A stretch of 64,000 nt of DNA from Allobosea sp. Leaf344 (GTDB taxonomy: Bacteria; Pseudomonadota; Alphaproteobacteria; Rhizobiales; Beijerinckiaceae): contig NZ_LMRT01000014.1 of assembly GCF_001426225.1 (NCBI RefSeq), positions 391,856 to 455,855 of the forward strand, read 5' to 3'. Both the position numbers and the translations under genes were made by a program. Within the stretch, counting starts at the first letter, position 1. Every line of letters begins with the position of its first letter. Below, in pieces: positions 1-10,398 of the stretch. The notes below the pieces were generated by a model, which did not search any database, was not told where the DNA came from, and worked only from the letters and a program-made list of their open reading frames with translations.

Positions 1-546
1 GACGAAGGCATAGGCGCCCTCGATCTGGCGGATCGCCTCGACGAAGCGCTCGATGAACTGGCCCTTACGGCTGCGCGCCACCAGATGCAGCAGCACCTCG
101 GTATCGGAGGTCGACTGATAGATCGCCCCGTCCCGCACCAGATTGCGGCGCAGGGTCAGCCCATTGGTCAGATTGCCGTTATGCGCCACGGCGAAGCCGC
201 CGCCATGCAACTCGGCGAAGAGCGGCTGGACATTGCGCAGGATGGTCTCGCCGGTGGTGGAGTAGCGGACATGGCCGATGGCCTGCGCGCCCTTGAGCTT
301 CTCGATGACGGCGGCCTCCGAGAAGGTGTCGCCGACGAGGCCCATGCGCCGCTCGGAATGGAAGCGGCTGCCGTCGAAGGAGACGATGCCCGCCGCCTCC
401 TGGCCGCGATGCTGCAGGGCGTGCAGCCCGAGCGCGGTCAGCGCCGCGGCATCGGCATGGCCAAAAATGCCGAAGACGCCGCATTCCTCCCGCAGCCGGT
501 CGGCATTGGGGTCGAAAGCGTCGTCAGGCACGATCTGCGGGTTCAT
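1..546 (-). CDS. purF: Amidophosphoribosyltransferase PurF (N-terminal part, runs off left edge)
   Basis: PurF makes 5-phosphoribosylamine from PRPP and glutamine, the first step of de novo purine synthesis. The 182 residues visible are the class II glutamine amidotransferase (Ntn) domain: EECGVFGIFG with the nucleophile Cys at residue 22, LQHRGQEAAGI, GHVRYSTTG, and AVAHNGNLTN followed by STSDTEVLLH. The 21 residues before Cys22 would be a propeptide removed to free the catalytic cysteine, as in other PurF with a leader. The PRTase domain lies outside the window. It follows cvpA by 43 bases on the same strand, and cvpA-purF is the classical pairing. The start at 546 puts the Cys at the expected depth. 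Confidence 0.96.
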   Translation of the reverse strand, partial: MNPQIVPDDAFDPNADRLREECGVFGIFGHADAAALTALGLHALQHRGQEAAGIVSFDGSRFHSERRMGLVGDTFSEAAVIEKLKGAQAIGHVRYSTTGETILRNVQPLFAELHGGGFAVAHNGNLTNGLTLRRNLVRDGAIYQSTSDTEVLLHLVARSRKGQFIERFVEAIRQIEGAYAFV

Positions 547-589
547 CGCGGTCTCCATGCATCAGGTCCCGGAGGGTCCTGCGCCAGAA

Positions 590-1261
590 TTACGGACGTG
601 TCGTGGCAGGCTTGCTGGTATCGATGATGCGCTGCAGGGCGGCGCGGTCGCCGGCGCCGGGGGCTTCGGTCCGGCGCTGCGGATCGGAGGTCGGGCTGGC
701 CGGGGTGCGCGGCTCCTCGGCCGGGGCCTCGGTCGGCTCGTCGCCGGTCTTCGGCTTCAGCCGCTGGATGAAGTCCGTGTTGATCTCGGCCGGCAGCATG
801 GTCAGCAGCGAGCGCCCGGTCTGCTCCAGGATCGGCCGCGCCTTGGCGTCCCGCGCCCAGGGCGGCATCTTGGTGTCGCCGATCAGCGAGGAGAACAGGA
901 GATAGCCGATCACCGCCAGCAGCAGCCCGCGCCCGGCGCCGAAGACGAAGCCGAGGGTGCGGTCCAAGGCGCCGATGCGCGAATCGAGGACAAAATCCGA
1001 AATCCGCGCCGTGATCAGCGAGACGATGATCAGCGTGACCAGGAACAGCGCCGCGATGGTGGCGATCAACGCAATGGTGTCGTTCGGAATATATTGCTTG
1101 GCGAGGGGCAGCAGCGAGGGGTGAAACACCCAGGCGACCGCGGCCGCCGCGGCCCAGGAGGCGATGGCGAGCACTTCGCGCGTCAGCCCCCTGACAGCGG
1201 CCAGCAACGCCGAGATCAGCACCACGCCGATGACGACGAGATCGAGAATTGTCACTGGCAT
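590..1261 (-). CDS. cvpA: CvpA family membrane protein
   Basis: Inner-membrane protein of 223 residues of the colicin V production (CvpA) family. About four hydrophobic segments are visible: residues 4-24, 28-46, 62-84 and 100-127. After these comes a soluble tail of about 90 residues rich in Pro, Glu and Thr (from about 165 on). The N-terminal pattern with an early Asp and the Arg-Gly-Leu-x-Arg-Glu stretch at the end of the first helix is typical of the family. The biochemical role is not settled; homologues are linked to purF expression, colicin V export and envelope stress. It lies between radA and purF, with its own likely promoter in the 105-base gap upstream. Confidence 0.93.
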   Translation of the reverse strand: MPVTILDLVVIGVVLISALLAAVRGLTREVLAIASWAAAAAVAWVFHPSLLPLAKQYIPNDTIALIATIAALFLVTLIIVSLITARISDFVLDSRIGALDRTLGFVFGAGRGLLLAVIGYLLFSSLIGDTKMPPWARDAKARPILEQTGRSLLTMLPAEINTDFIQRLKPKTGDEPTEAPAEEPRTPASPTSDPQRRTEAPGAGDRAALQRIIDTSKPATTRP

Positions 1262-1324
1262 GGACGGGCCGCTTCGCTCGAATTGGGGATGGCCTGCAGC
1301 AAATGGGCGGGCCGCGTTGGTTTT

Positions 1325-1353
1325 GCTATACGCGCTCGCGTCCGCGGCGTCAC
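1325..1353 (-). promoter_or_regulatory. Probable promoter for cvpA-purF
   Basis: In the radA-cvpA gap, the minus strand reads GTGACG (1348-1353), a 17-base spacer and TATAGC (1325-1330). Each hexamer has four of six matches to the sigma-70 consensus. It sits about 65 bases before the cvpA start, which fits a separate promoter for cvpA-purF. This is sequence matching only. Confidence 0.4.
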
Positions 1354-1366
1354 CATAGCCGCGGCT

Positions 1367-2764
<1,398 letters not shown>

Positions 2765-2852
2765 CTAGCCGGCCCGCCCGCCGCGCGCCGGCAGGATGCG
2801 AGCGTGTTCCGGGATCGATGCCGTGGCGCTGCGGCAGGGCGCAGCCGCCGGC

Positions 2853-3974
2853 TCAGAGCCCGACATAGCGGCGGCCATAGCGGCGTCCGAGGCTGGTCAG
2901 GATCTCGTAGCCGATGGTCTTGGCGCCCGCTCCCACCGCCTCGAGATCGAGCGGCCCGCCGAGAAGCGTCACCGCCTCGCCGCGCGCCGCCGAAGGCGCA
3001 TCGGTGACGTCGAGGATGATCAGATCCATCGAGACCGAGCCGACGAAGGGACAGGCGACCCCGCCGACCAGCGCCGTGCCGCCGGGGAGGGCGTCGGTGC
3101 CGCTGGCATTGCGCGGATAGCCATCGGCATAGCCGAGGCAGATGGTGGCGAGGAGGCTGCGGCGGGGTGCCGTCCAGCGGCCATTATAGCCCACCTGCGC
3201 TCCGGCCTCGACGCTGCGCAGCTGGATGATGCGGGCCTCGAGGCCGACGACCTGGCGCATCGGATTGGCGCGGCCCGGCGTCGGATTGCCGCCATAGAGC
3301 GCATAGCCCGGGCGGGTCAGGGCGTAGGAGGGGCAATCCGGCAGGAAATGGCCGGAGGAGTTCTTGAGCGAGGCCGGCAGCCCGGGAAAGGCCGCGGCGA
3401 TCGTGGCGAAGTCGGCGGCCTGCCGCTCGCTGGCGGGATCGGCCTCGTCCTCGGAGGCCGAGAAATGCGTCATCAGCAGGCCGATCCCGGCGGCCGCGAC
3501 CGCGTCATGCCCGCGCGCCAGATCGAGCGCTTCGGACGGCTGCAGGCCCAGCCGGTTCATGCCGGTATCGACATGCAGGGCGGCCGGGCGCACCGCCGCG
3601 CCCGTCGCCCGGAAGCCGCTCCACTCCGCCAGCTCGTCCCGCGAGCCCAGCACCGGCGACAGGGCGTGCTCGGCGTAGACCGCGCATCGACCAGGCAGCA
3701 GCCCGTTCAGCACATAGATCGTCGCCTCCGGCGCGACGCTGCGCGCCCTGATGCCCTCGGAGAGATGCGCGACGAAGAAGCTCCGGCAGCCGGCGCCGGA
3801 AAGCGCCGTGACCGCCGGCTCGATGCCGATGCCATAGGCGTCGGCCTTGACCACGGCGCCCGCTTCGCTCCCCGCCAGCGCCGCCAGCTGGCGCCAATTC
3901 GCCACCAGCGCGCCGAGATCGACGGTCAGCGTCGCGGCGTCGGTGTGGGGCTGGACCGTGTCGAAGCGGCTCAT
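2853..3974 (-). CDS. alr: Alanine racemase
   Basis: PLP enzyme that interconverts L- and D-alanine, supplying D-Ala for peptidoglycan. In 373 residues it has the N-terminal TIM-barrel with the PLP lysine in VVKADAYGIG (Lys43) and the second catalytic base Tyr263 in VGYNGRW. The C-terminal beta domain carries CLGYADGYPR and SMDLIILDV. Its ATG overlaps the dnaB stop by four bases (ATGA), so the two are probably translationally coupled. It could serve catabolic or biosynthetic needs. The coupling to a replication gene suggests the constitutive, cell-wall form; that is inference. Confidence 0.96.
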   Translation of the reverse strand: MSRFDTVQPHTDAATLTVDLGALVANWRQLAALAGSEAGAVVKADAYGIGIEPAVTALSGAGCRSFFVAHLSEGIRARSVAPEATIYVLNGLLPGRCAVYAEHALSPVLGSRDELAEWSGFRATGAAVRPAALHVDTGMNRLGLQPSEALDLARGHDAVAAAGIGLLMTHFSASEDEADPASERQAADFATIAAAFPGLPASLKNSSGHFLPDCPSYALTRPGYALYGGNPTPGRANPMRQVVGLEARIIQLRSVEAGAQVGYNGRWTAPRRSLLATICLGYADGYPRNASGTDALPGGTALVGGVACPFVGSVSMDLIILDVTDAPSAARGEAVTLLGGPLDLEAVGAGAKTIGYEILTSLGRRYGRRYVGL

Positions 3975-5458
3975 AGACGATCCGGCAGATGCGATTCATC
4001 GGCGCGGTCGGAGAAGCGCGTGACATCGGCGTCGAATTGCAGCTGCACCGTGCCGGTGGGGCCGTGGCGCTGCTTGCCGATGATCAGCTCGGCCAGCCCA
4101 TGCGCCTGCTCCATCTCGATCTGCCATTTATTGTGCTCTTCGGTGCCGGGGCGCGGCTCCTTGCCCTTGAGGTAATATTCCTCGCGATAGACGAACATCA
4201 CCACGTCGGCATCCTGCTCGATCGAGCCGGATTCGCGCAGATCCGACAATTGCGGGCGCTTGTCGTCGCGGCTCTCGACCTGGCGCGAGAGCTGCGACAG
4301 CGCGATGATCGGCACCGACAGCTCCTTGGCCAGCGCCTTCAGGCTGGTGGTGATCTCGGTCAGCTCCTGCACGCGGTTCTGGCCGTTCTTGCCGGAGCCC
4401 GAGAGCAGCTGGAGATAGTCGATGAACAGGACGTCCAGCCCCTTCTGGCGCTTGAGCCGGCGGGCGCGGGCGACGAGCTGGGCGATCGAGATGCCGCCGG
4501 TCTGGTCGATATAGAGCGGCAGCTTCTCGATCTGCGCCGCGACATCGGTCAGCCGCGCGAAATCGGCCTCGGTGATACGGCCCTGCCTGATCTTGTAGGA
4601 GGAGATGCCGGACTGCTCGGCGACGATACGCGTGGCCAGCTGGTCGGCCGACATTTCCAGCGAGAAGAAGGCGACGATGCCGCCGTCGACGCTCTTGATC
4701 GAGCCGTCGGGCTGGCGCTCGCCGCGCCAGTTCTTGGCGATGTTGAAGGCGATGTTGGTGGCGAGCGAGGTCTTGCCCATGGCCGGGCGCCCGGCCAGCA
4801 CGATCAGGTCCGAAGGCTGCAGCCCGCCCATGCGCTGGTCGAGGTCGCGCAGCCCGGACGAAATGCCGGACAGGCCGCCGGCGCGCTGATAGGCGCTCGC
4901 CGCCATGTCGATGGCGAGGCGCAGCGCCCCGTCGAATTTCTGGAAGCCGCCCTCGTAGCGGCCTTTTTCCGCCAGCTCGTAGAGCTTGCGCTCGGCCTCC
5001 TCGATCTGCTCGCGCGGCGGCAGGTCGACCGGCGCGTCATAGGCGACGTTGACCAGATCCTCGCCGACGCCGATCAGCTGGCGGCGGATGGCGAGGTCGT
5101 AGACGGTGCGCCCGTAATCCTGGGCGTTGATCACGGTCGTCGCTTCGGCCGCCAGCCGCGCCAGATATTGCGAGGCGGTGATGCCGCCGAGATCCATCTC
5201 GCCGACGAAGGTCTTCAGCGTGATCGGCGTGGCGATCTTGCCGGCGCGGATCAGGCTCGCCATCAGCTCGAAGACGCGCTGGTGGATCGGCTCGAAGAAA
5301 TGCTCCGGCAGCAGGAAATCGGAAACCCGGTAGAAAGCCTCGTTATTGACCAGGATCGCGCCCAGCAGCGCCTGCTCGGCCTCGATGTTCTGGGGCTGGA
5401 CGCGGTAATCCGGCTCGCGAGTGTCGAGGCGGGCGACGAGGGCGGTTGCTGTGGCCAT
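3971..5458 (-). CDS. dnaB: Replicative DNA helicase DnaB
   Basis: Hexameric 5'-3' helicase that unwinds DNA at the replication fork and recruits primase. From the chosen ATG it has 495 residues: an N-terminal DnaG-binding domain (QNIEAEQALLGAILVN...), a linker helix, and a C-terminal RecA-like motor with Walker A GRPAMGKTS, Walker B LFIDYLQLL, and the motif ALSQLSRQVESR. An upstream in-frame ATG at 5515 would add 19 residues, but these lack family similarity. The start at 5458 gives the usual length and has a purine-rich GAAGG just before it. The stop overlaps the alr start. No intein is present, although DnaB is a common intein host. Confidence 0.96.
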   Translation of the reverse strand: MATATALVARLDTREPDYRVQPQNIEAEQALLGAILVNNEAFYRVSDFLLPEHFFEPIHQRVFELMASLIRAGKIATPITLKTFVGEMDLGGITASQYLARLAAEATTVINAQDYGRTVYDLAIRRQLIGVGEDLVNVAYDAPVDLPPREQIEEAERKLYELAEKGRYEGGFQKFDGALRLAIDMAASAYQRAGGLSGISSGLRDLDQRMGGLQPSDLIVLAGRPAMGKTSLATNIAFNIAKNWRGERQPDGSIKSVDGGIVAFFSLEMSADQLATRIVAEQSGISSYKIRQGRITEADFARLTDVAAQIEKLPLYIDQTGGISIAQLVARARRLKRQKGLDVLFIDYLQLLSGSGKNGQNRVQELTEITTSLKALAKELSVPIIALSQLSRQVESRDDKRPQLSDLRESGSIEQDADVVMFVYREEYYLKGKEPRPGTEEHNKWQIEMEQAHGLAELIIGKQRHGPTGTVQLQFDADVTRFSDRADESHLPDRL

Positions 5459-5623
5459 GGCCTTCGATAGGTCAGAATCGGCGGGCAGGGAAACCGAAAC
5501 AAAAAGAGAACACAAGATTTAGGCGGAACTCTGCCCGCTGTCCACAGGCCGGCTGCGTCCCCGCTATCGGCGCCGACCGATTCTGCCTCCTGCGCGCGTG
5601 CCGCGCCTGCCGCCGGGCCCATG

Positions 5624-5654
5624 AAAAAGGGCGCCGCGATCGCTCGCGGCGCCC
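5624..5654 (-). terminator. Rho-independent terminator of the rpsF-rplI operon
   Basis: A perfect 11-bp GC stem (5629-5639 with 5644-5654) and a 4-base loop, followed on the minus strand by TTTTT (5624-5628). It lies 27 bases after the rplI stop and is the expected end of the ribosomal protein operon. It also separates that operon from dnaB. Confidence 0.88.
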
Positions 5655-5681
5655 CTGTTTTCGGTCCGGCGTCGCGTGCGA

Positions 5682-6245
5682 TCAGCGATCGTCTTCGCCG
5701 GCCTCGGCCAGCGCGGCGCCGACCTCGAGCCCGAGATCGTCGAGGTCGAACTCCTCGCGGGCGGTGACGTTCTCGCCGCGGACCTGGCGCTCGGCCTCCT
5801 CGGCGGAGCGGGCGACGTTGATCGTCACCGTCACCGAGACTTCAGGGTGCAGCACGACCGGGACGGTGTGCAGGCCGAGCGTCTTGATCGGCGCGTTGAG
5901 CGTGACCTGGCTGCGCGCGACGTTGAAGCCGTCGGCGGTCAGCGATTCCGCGATGTCGCGGGTCGAGACCGAGCCGTAGAGCACGCCGGACTCGCCGGAC
6001 TGGCGCAGGATCACGACCGAATGCCCGTTCAGCGTCTCGGCGACCGATTCGGCCTCCGACTTCAGCTCGAGATTGCGGGTCTCGAGCTCGAGCTTCTGGC
6101 TTTCGAAGCGCTTGCGGTTCTCTTCGGTGGCGCGCAGCGCCTTGCCGCGGGCGAGCAGGTAGTTGCGGCCGAAGCCGTCGCGGACGCGGACGACTTCGCC
6201 CATCTGGCCGAGCTTGGCGACGCGTTCGAGCAGGATCACTTCCAT
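5682..6245 (-). CDS. rplI: 50S ribosomal protein L9
   Basis: bL9 binds 23S rRNA at the base of the L1 stalk. The N-terminal rRNA-binding domain is canonical ([13 protein letters not shown], then [18 protein letters not shown]). A long connecting helix (about residues 42-75) and the C-terminal domain ([31 protein letters not shown]) follow. At 187 residues it is longer than the E. coli protein because of an acidic C-terminal tail after about residue 150 ([25 protein letters not shown] region), common in alphaproteobacteria. It is the last gene of its operon. Confidence 0.97.
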   Translation of the reverse strand: MEVILLERVAKLGQMGEVVRVRDGFGRNYLLARGKALRATEENRKRFESQKLELETRNLELKSEAESVAETLNGHSVVILRQSGESGVLYGSVSTRDIAESLTADGFNVARSQVTLNAPIKTLGLHTVPVVLHPEVSVTVTINVARSAEEAERQVRGENVTAREEFDLDDLGLEVGAALAEAGEDDR

Positions 6246-6278
6246 GGTCTTCTTCTCCGTGATGAGTCTGGTGGATGG

Positions 6279-7220
6279 TCAGGCGTTGGGTGGTGGCGGG
6301 GGAGCCAGCCGCTTGCGCAGGCTGAACAGGGTGTCGAGGAAGCCGGCCAGGACCAGCAGGGGGGTCAGCACGGCCTGCATCACGACGAGCGCGACATACA
6401 CCGAGATCAGCATCGGCATGCGCCAGGGCCGGCCGCGCGAGGCGTCGTGCAGGAAAGCGAGGCCGGTGAACATGAAGGCGGCGAGCAGCGCGCCGGTCAG
6501 CGCCGCGCCGGCGACGCCGATGAAGCCGCCCAGCGCCGAGGCGACCAGCGCCAGCACCAGCAGCAGCAGGGCCTGGCGGGGCAGGGCGGTGGAGGGGATG
6601 AAGGGCCAGGGCCGCGCCAGACGGCCCGAGACCTGCACCACCTTGGCGGCGATCCAGAGATTGAGCGCGATGGTGGTGACGAAGGAGGCGCCGATGCCGA
6701 CCGGAACGGCCGGGGCCAGCGTCTGCGCGAGATCGCGCACGCCGACATCGGAGGGCAGGTTGACCAGCTTGGCCCGCGACATCTCGGTCAGCAGGTTCTC
6801 GATCATCCGGGTGATGACGCCGCGATAAGATTCGTAATCGGTGGTCATCACCAGCGCGCTGCCGACCGTGACCAGGGCCGCCGTACCGGCGATCCAGAGC
6901 AGCAGCCGGCCGAGTGGGTACCATTCGACGCCATGCTCCTCCTGCCGTGCGAGCAGCGCGAGATAGGCGATCCACCAGGCGGGGAGGGCGATGATCACGG
7001 CATAGGCGGCGCCGGCCGAGGCCACGAGCACGATGGCGATGGCGATCGCCCCGGTGAGGCTGGCGACGAGGCCCGACCGGTGGTTCCAGCCCAGCGCGGC
7101 GATGAAGATGGGAAGCGGGGCCGCGGAGTACAGCAGCAGCGCCAGCGGCGATCCCGTGATCACCACTGCGAAGAGCAGAGCCGAAACGAGGCCTGCGCCG
7201 ATGCCGACGGTTGCGAGCAT
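6279..7220 (-). CDS. DUF2232 polytopic membrane protein
   Basis: A 313-residue inner-membrane protein with about eight hydrophobic segments and almost no soluble domain. It begins MLATVGIGAGLVSALLF and ends in a short basic, proline-rich tail (RKRLAPPPPPNA). Both its content and its place between rpsR and rplI match the DUF2232/YybS-type protein found there in Rhizobiales. No function is established. Its setting in a ribosomal operon may only reflect conserved order. A hairpin in the rpsR-DUF2232 gap (7337-7362) may lower its expression relative to the ribosomal proteins. Confidence 0.85.
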   Translation of the reverse strand: MLATVGIGAGLVSALLFAVVITGSPLALLLYSAAPLPIFIAALGWNHRSGLVASLTGAIAIAIVLVASAGAAYAVIIALPAWWIAYLALLARQEEHGVEWYPLGRLLLWIAGTAALVTVGSALVMTTDYESYRGVITRMIENLLTEMSRAKLVNLPSDVGVRDLAQTLAPAVPVGIGASFVTTIALNLWIAAKVVQVSGRLARPWPFIPSTALPRQALLLLVLALVASALGGFIGVAGAALTGALLAAFMFTGLAFLHDASRGRPWRMPMLISVYVALVVMQAVLTPLLVLAGFLDTLFSLRKRLAPPPPPNA

Positions 7221-7336
7221 GTCCTGTCCTGCTGTCCCGCTGCTCGCAGCCTCGCGGCCGGCAGGGTGAGAGGCGCTTTCGCCTCAACGAACCAGGCGGG
7301 GTTTCACCGCCGGGCGACCAGATGGAAAGAGAAGGC

Positions 7337-7362
7337 CCGGCGGCGCCCGAAGACGCCGCCGG
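7337..7362 (-). terminator. Hairpin between rpsR and the DUF2232 gene (possible attenuator)
   Basis: A 9-bp perfect GC stem (7337-7345 with 7354-7362) with an 8-base loop in the 155-base gap. On the minus strand it is followed by a pyrimidine-rich stretch (GCCTTCTCTTTCC) rather than a clean T run. This suggests partial termination or an mRNA-processing or stabilising hairpin after rpsF-rpsR. Confidence 0.4.
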
Positions 7363-7375
7363 AAAACGTATGAGC

Positions 7376-7621
7376 TCAGCGGATGACGTAGGGCAGCAGG
7401 CCGAGGAAGCGGGCGCGCTTGATGGCCTGGGCCAGCTCGCGCTGCTTCTTGGCCGACACCGCGGTGATCCGCGACGGCACGATCTTGCCGCGCTCCGAGA
7501 TGTAGCGCGAGAGCAGGCGCACATCCTTGTAGTCGATCTTCGGGGCGCCCTCGCCCGAGAAGGGGCAGGATTTGCGGCGGCGGAAGAAGGGGCGGCGTGC
7601 GCCGGCTGATGCAGTCGACAT
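7376..7621 (-). CDS. rpsR: 30S ribosomal protein S18
   Basis: bS18 forms a heterodimer with S6 on the platform of the 30S subunit. The 81-residue protein shows [65 protein letters not shown], nearly the whole family core. The single Cys in KSCPF is typical of the Cys-containing S18 form. It starts three bases after the rpsF stop, so the S6-S18 pair is probably coupled. Confidence 0.98.
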   Translation of the reverse strand: MSTASAGARRPFFRRRKSCPFSGEGAPKIDYKDVRLLSRYISERGKIVPSRITAVSAKKQRELAQAIKRARFLGLLPYVIR

Positions 7622-7624
7622 GGC

Positions 7625-8080
7625 TCAGGCCTCCGCGCCGGTGGTTTCGGTGGTCTCGTCGTCGCGACGCGGGCGGTCGCGACGTGGGCCGCGATCGAAG
7701 CGATCGCCGCCGCCGCTGCGGTCGAAGCGGTCGCCCCGCTCGCCGCGATCGTCACGGTCGCGCTTCTGCAGCATGGCCGACTGGCCTTCCTCGAGCTCCT
7801 CGACGCGCACGGTCAGGAAGCGCAGCACATCTTCGTTGATGCGCATCTGGCGCTCCATCTCCAGCACGGCGGCGGAGGGGGCGTCGATGTTCAGCAGCGA
7901 GTAATGCGCCTTGCGGTTCTTCTTGATGCGATAGCCCAGCGACTTCACGCCCCAATACTCGACCTTGGGAACCGAACCGCCATTCGCCTCGATGATGCCC
8001 TTGAACTGCTCGACAAGGGTCTCGACCTGCTGCGCGCTGACGTCTTGTCGCGCGAGCATGATATGCTCGTACAATGCCAT
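7625..8080 (-). CDS. rpsF: 30S ribosomal protein S6
   Basis: bS6 binds S18 and 16S rRNA. The first 100 residues form the usual ferredoxin-like fold: [51 protein letters not shown]. The last 40-50 residues are an Arg/Asp-rich low-complexity tail with repeated GDRFDR units, longer than in E. coli but seen in other alphaproteobacteria. The start at 8080 is fixed by the conserved MALYEH and the preceding AAGGG. A longer in-frame reading upstream has no family similarity. It is the first gene of rpsF-rpsR-DUF2232-rplI. Confidence 0.97.
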   Translation of the reverse strand: MALYEHIMLARQDVSAQQVETLVEQFKGIIEANGGSVPKVEYWGVKSLGYRIKKNRKAHYSLLNIDAPSAAVLEMERQMRINEDVLRFLTVRVEELEEGQSAMLQKRDRDDRGERGDRFDRSGGGDRFDRGPRRDRPRRDDETTETTGAEA

Positions 8081-8428
8081 TGATTGGCCCTTCTGTTTCA
8101 CCTGCTTCGCCCGGCGCGGAGCCCTCCGAGCCCTGGAACAGGCCCGACAGGATTTCATCGAAGGCGGAGACACGGGATGACGGCGCCTGGAGAAGAGCCT
8201 GCGAGCCGTGCCTGCGGGCAGGACTCGCCATCCGTTCAGCCTCCGGCCGAACAAGCAGGGCTGCTCGATACAGCGTCGCCTTGCCCCGCGCAACCGAAAT
8301 CGCGGCGGTAACCCTGTGAATTTGCATAAAATACCGGCTGAAAGCTTGACGAGGGCGCGCCTGCAATGTGACAGCGCCGGTCCGACGCTGTTTTACCCGC
8401 CGTTAATCCTTCAGTCGACCGAGGGCAC
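8081..8428. other. Divergent control region between rpsF and fabD
   Basis: 348 bases without a gene between two divergent operons; it must hold promoters for both. The part nearest fabD (8300-8410) is clearly AT-richer. TTGACG at 8346-8351 is a possible -35 for fabD, but no good -10 follows at 16-18 bases. GAGGG (8421-8425) precedes the fabD ATG. On the minus strand the rpsF leader could carry an S6:S18 autoregulatory element, but I could not recognise one by eye. Confidence 0.5.
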
Positions 8429-9373
8429 ATGACCATCGCTTTCATCTTCCCGGGACAGGGCTCGCAGGCCGTCGGCATGGGCAAGAGCCTCGCCGAGCAG
8501 TTTCCCGCCGCGCGCGCCGTCTTCTCCGAGGTCGACGACGCCCTGTCGCAGAAGCTCTCGACGCTGATGTTCGAGGGACCCCTCGACGAGCTGACCCTCA
8601 CGGCGAACGCCCAGCCGGCGCTGATGGCGGCGAGCCTCGCCGTGCTGCGCGTGCTGGAGGCGGAGGCCGGGCTCTCGATCGGCCGCGACGCGGCCTTCGT
8701 GGCCGGCCATTCGCTCGGCGAATATTCGGCGCTCGCCGCGGCTGGCGCGCTGACGGTGGCCGACGCCGCCCGCCTGCTGCGGATCCGCGGCGACGCCATG
8801 CAGAAGGCGGTGCCGGCGGGCGAGGGCGCGATGGCCGCGCTGCTCGGTGCGGAGCTCGATCTCGCCCGCGCGATCGCCGCGGATGCGGCGCAGGGCGAGG
8901 TCTGCGAGGCGGCCAACGACAATGGCGGCGGCCAGGTCGTGCTCTCCGGCGCCAAAGCCGCCGTCGAGCGCGCCATCCTCCTCGCCGGCGAGCGCGGCGT
9001 GCGGCGCGCCATGCTGCTGCCCGTCTCCGCGCCCTTCCATTGCGCGCTGATGCAGCCGGCGGCCGCGCTGATGCGCGATGCGCTGGCGCAGGTGGAGCTG
9101 AAGGCCCCCGCCGTGCCGGTGATGGCCAATGTCGGGGCGGCGCCCTTGTCCGATCCCGACGCGATCCGCGCCTCGCTCGTCGCGCAGGTCACGGGCACGG
9201 TGCGCTGGCGCGAATGCGTGCTCGCCATGGCAGCCGCCGGAGTGACCGAATTCATCGAGCTCGGCAGCGGCAAGGTGCTGGCCGGGTTGGTCAAGCGCAT
9301 CGTCGCGGGCGGCGCCACCATGTCGGTGGGAACCGCCGACGACGTGGCGGCTTATAAGGCGCGGTCCAACTGA
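8429..9373 (+). CDS. fabD: Malonyl-CoA:ACP transacylase
   Basis: Transfers malonyl from CoA to acyl carrier protein, giving the extender for fatty acid synthesis. The 314-residue protein has the family start FIFPGQGSQAVGMG, the active-site serine in GHSLGEYSAL (Ser95), the catalytic histidine in APFHCALM (His204), and Arg120 in LLRIRGDAMQ, which binds the malonyl carboxylate. First gene of the fabD-fabG-acpP-fabF cluster. fabG follows after 33 bases. Confidence 0.97.
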   Translation: MTIAFIFPGQGSQAVGMGKSLAEQFPAARAVFSEVDDALSQKLSTLMFEGPLDELTLTANAQPALMAASLAVLRVLEAEAGLSIGRDAAFVAGHSLGEYSALAAAGALTVADAARLLRIRGDAMQKAVPAGEGAMAALLGAELDLARAIAADAAQGEVCEAANDNGGGQVVLSGAKAAVERAILLAGERGVRRAMLLPVSAPFHCALMQPAAALMRDALAQVELKAPAVPVMANVGAAPLSDPDAIRASLVAQVTGTVRWRECVLAMAAAGVTEFIELGSGKVLAGLVKRIVAGGATMSVGTADDVAAYKARSN

Positions 9374-9406
9374 CAACGGCGGAAAGCCGGAGCACGGGGA
9401 GAGACG

Positions 9407-10144
9407 ATGTTTGAGCTCACGGGGAAGAAGGCGCTGGTGACCGGCGCGACGGGCGGGCTCGGCGGCGAGATCGCCAGGCTGCTGCACCGGCAGGGCGCAT
9501 CGGTGGCGCTGTCGGGCACGCGGGTCGAGGCGCTGGAGGCGCTGGCGGCCGAACTCGGCGAGCGGGCCTTCGTCACGCCCTGCAACCTCTCCGACAAGGA
9601 TTCGGTCGAAGCGCTTGTCCCTGCGGCGGAGGCCGCGCTGGGCGGGCTCGACATCCTCGTCAACAATGCCGGCATCACGCGGGACAATCTGTTCCTGCGC
9701 CTCAAGGACGAGGATTGGGACAGCGTCATCGCCGTCAATCTCACCGCCGCCTTCCGGCTGTCGCGGGCCGCGGTCAAGTCGATGATGCGCCGGCGCCATG
9801 GCCGCATCATCTCGATCGGCTCGATCGTCGGGACCACCGGCAATCCGGGCCAGGGCAATTACGCCGCCGCGAAGGCCGGGCTGATCGGCATGTCCAAGGC
9901 CCTGGCGGCGGAGGTGGCGAGCCGCAACATCACCGTGAACGTCGTCGCCCCGGGCTTCATCGAGTCGCCGATGACGCAGGCGCTGAACGAGAAGCAGCGG
10001 GAGGGCATTCTCGCCGACGTGCCGATGGGCCGGCTCGGCTCGGGGGCCGACATTGCCGCCGCGGTCGCCTATCTCGCCAGTGACGAGGCTGCCTACATCA
10101 CCGGGCAAACCCTGCATGTGAACGGTGGAATGACAATGATCTGA
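9407..10144 (+). CDS. fabG: 3-oxoacyl-ACP reductase FabG
   Basis: NADPH-dependent reduction of 3-ketoacyl-ACP. A 245-residue classical short-chain dehydrogenase with the cofactor motif TGATGGLG, the NNAG motif in VNNAGITRDN, a catalytic Ser in IGSIVG, and YAAAK (Tyr and Lys). It ends ITGQTLHVNGGMTMI as FabG does. Flanked by fabD and acpP, which supports the true FabG rather than a general SDR. Confidence 0.97.
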   Translation: MFELTGKKALVTGATGGLGGEIARLLHRQGASVALSGTRVEALEALAAELGERAFVTPCNLSDKDSVEALVPAAEAALGGLDILVNNAGITRDNLFLRLKDEDWDSVIAVNLTAAFRLSRAAVKSMMRRRHGRIISIGSIVGTTGNPGQGNYAAAKAGLIGMSKALAAEVASRNITVNVVAPGFIESPMTQALNEKQREGILADVPMGRLGSGADIAAAVAYLASDEAAYITGQTLHVNGGMTMI

Positions 10145-10398
10145 AGGGGTTGACGCGAGGTGCCGAGGTCGTGCCGGAAGCGCCGCTTCGCTCTCGCCAG
10201 CCTCAAAGCCCTGTGCTAACTAGCGCGCACGCGCCGGGCGTGGCTCGCCGGGGGGCTTGACGGAACCCAGGTTGTTGCGTTTGTGCAGGCGTTGAGAGTC
10301 CGCCCCGCTCGTCCCCGGACAGGCGGGATTCCGGAGTGCATATCCCACTACGCGTCGCGATCGAGCGGTGTGTTTTTCAAGCTTTAAGGAAGAGACCC

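Noticed and set aside
8346..8374. TTGACG as a fabD promoter
   Set aside because: No acceptable -10 at 16-18 bases; kept only as a remark in the region entry.
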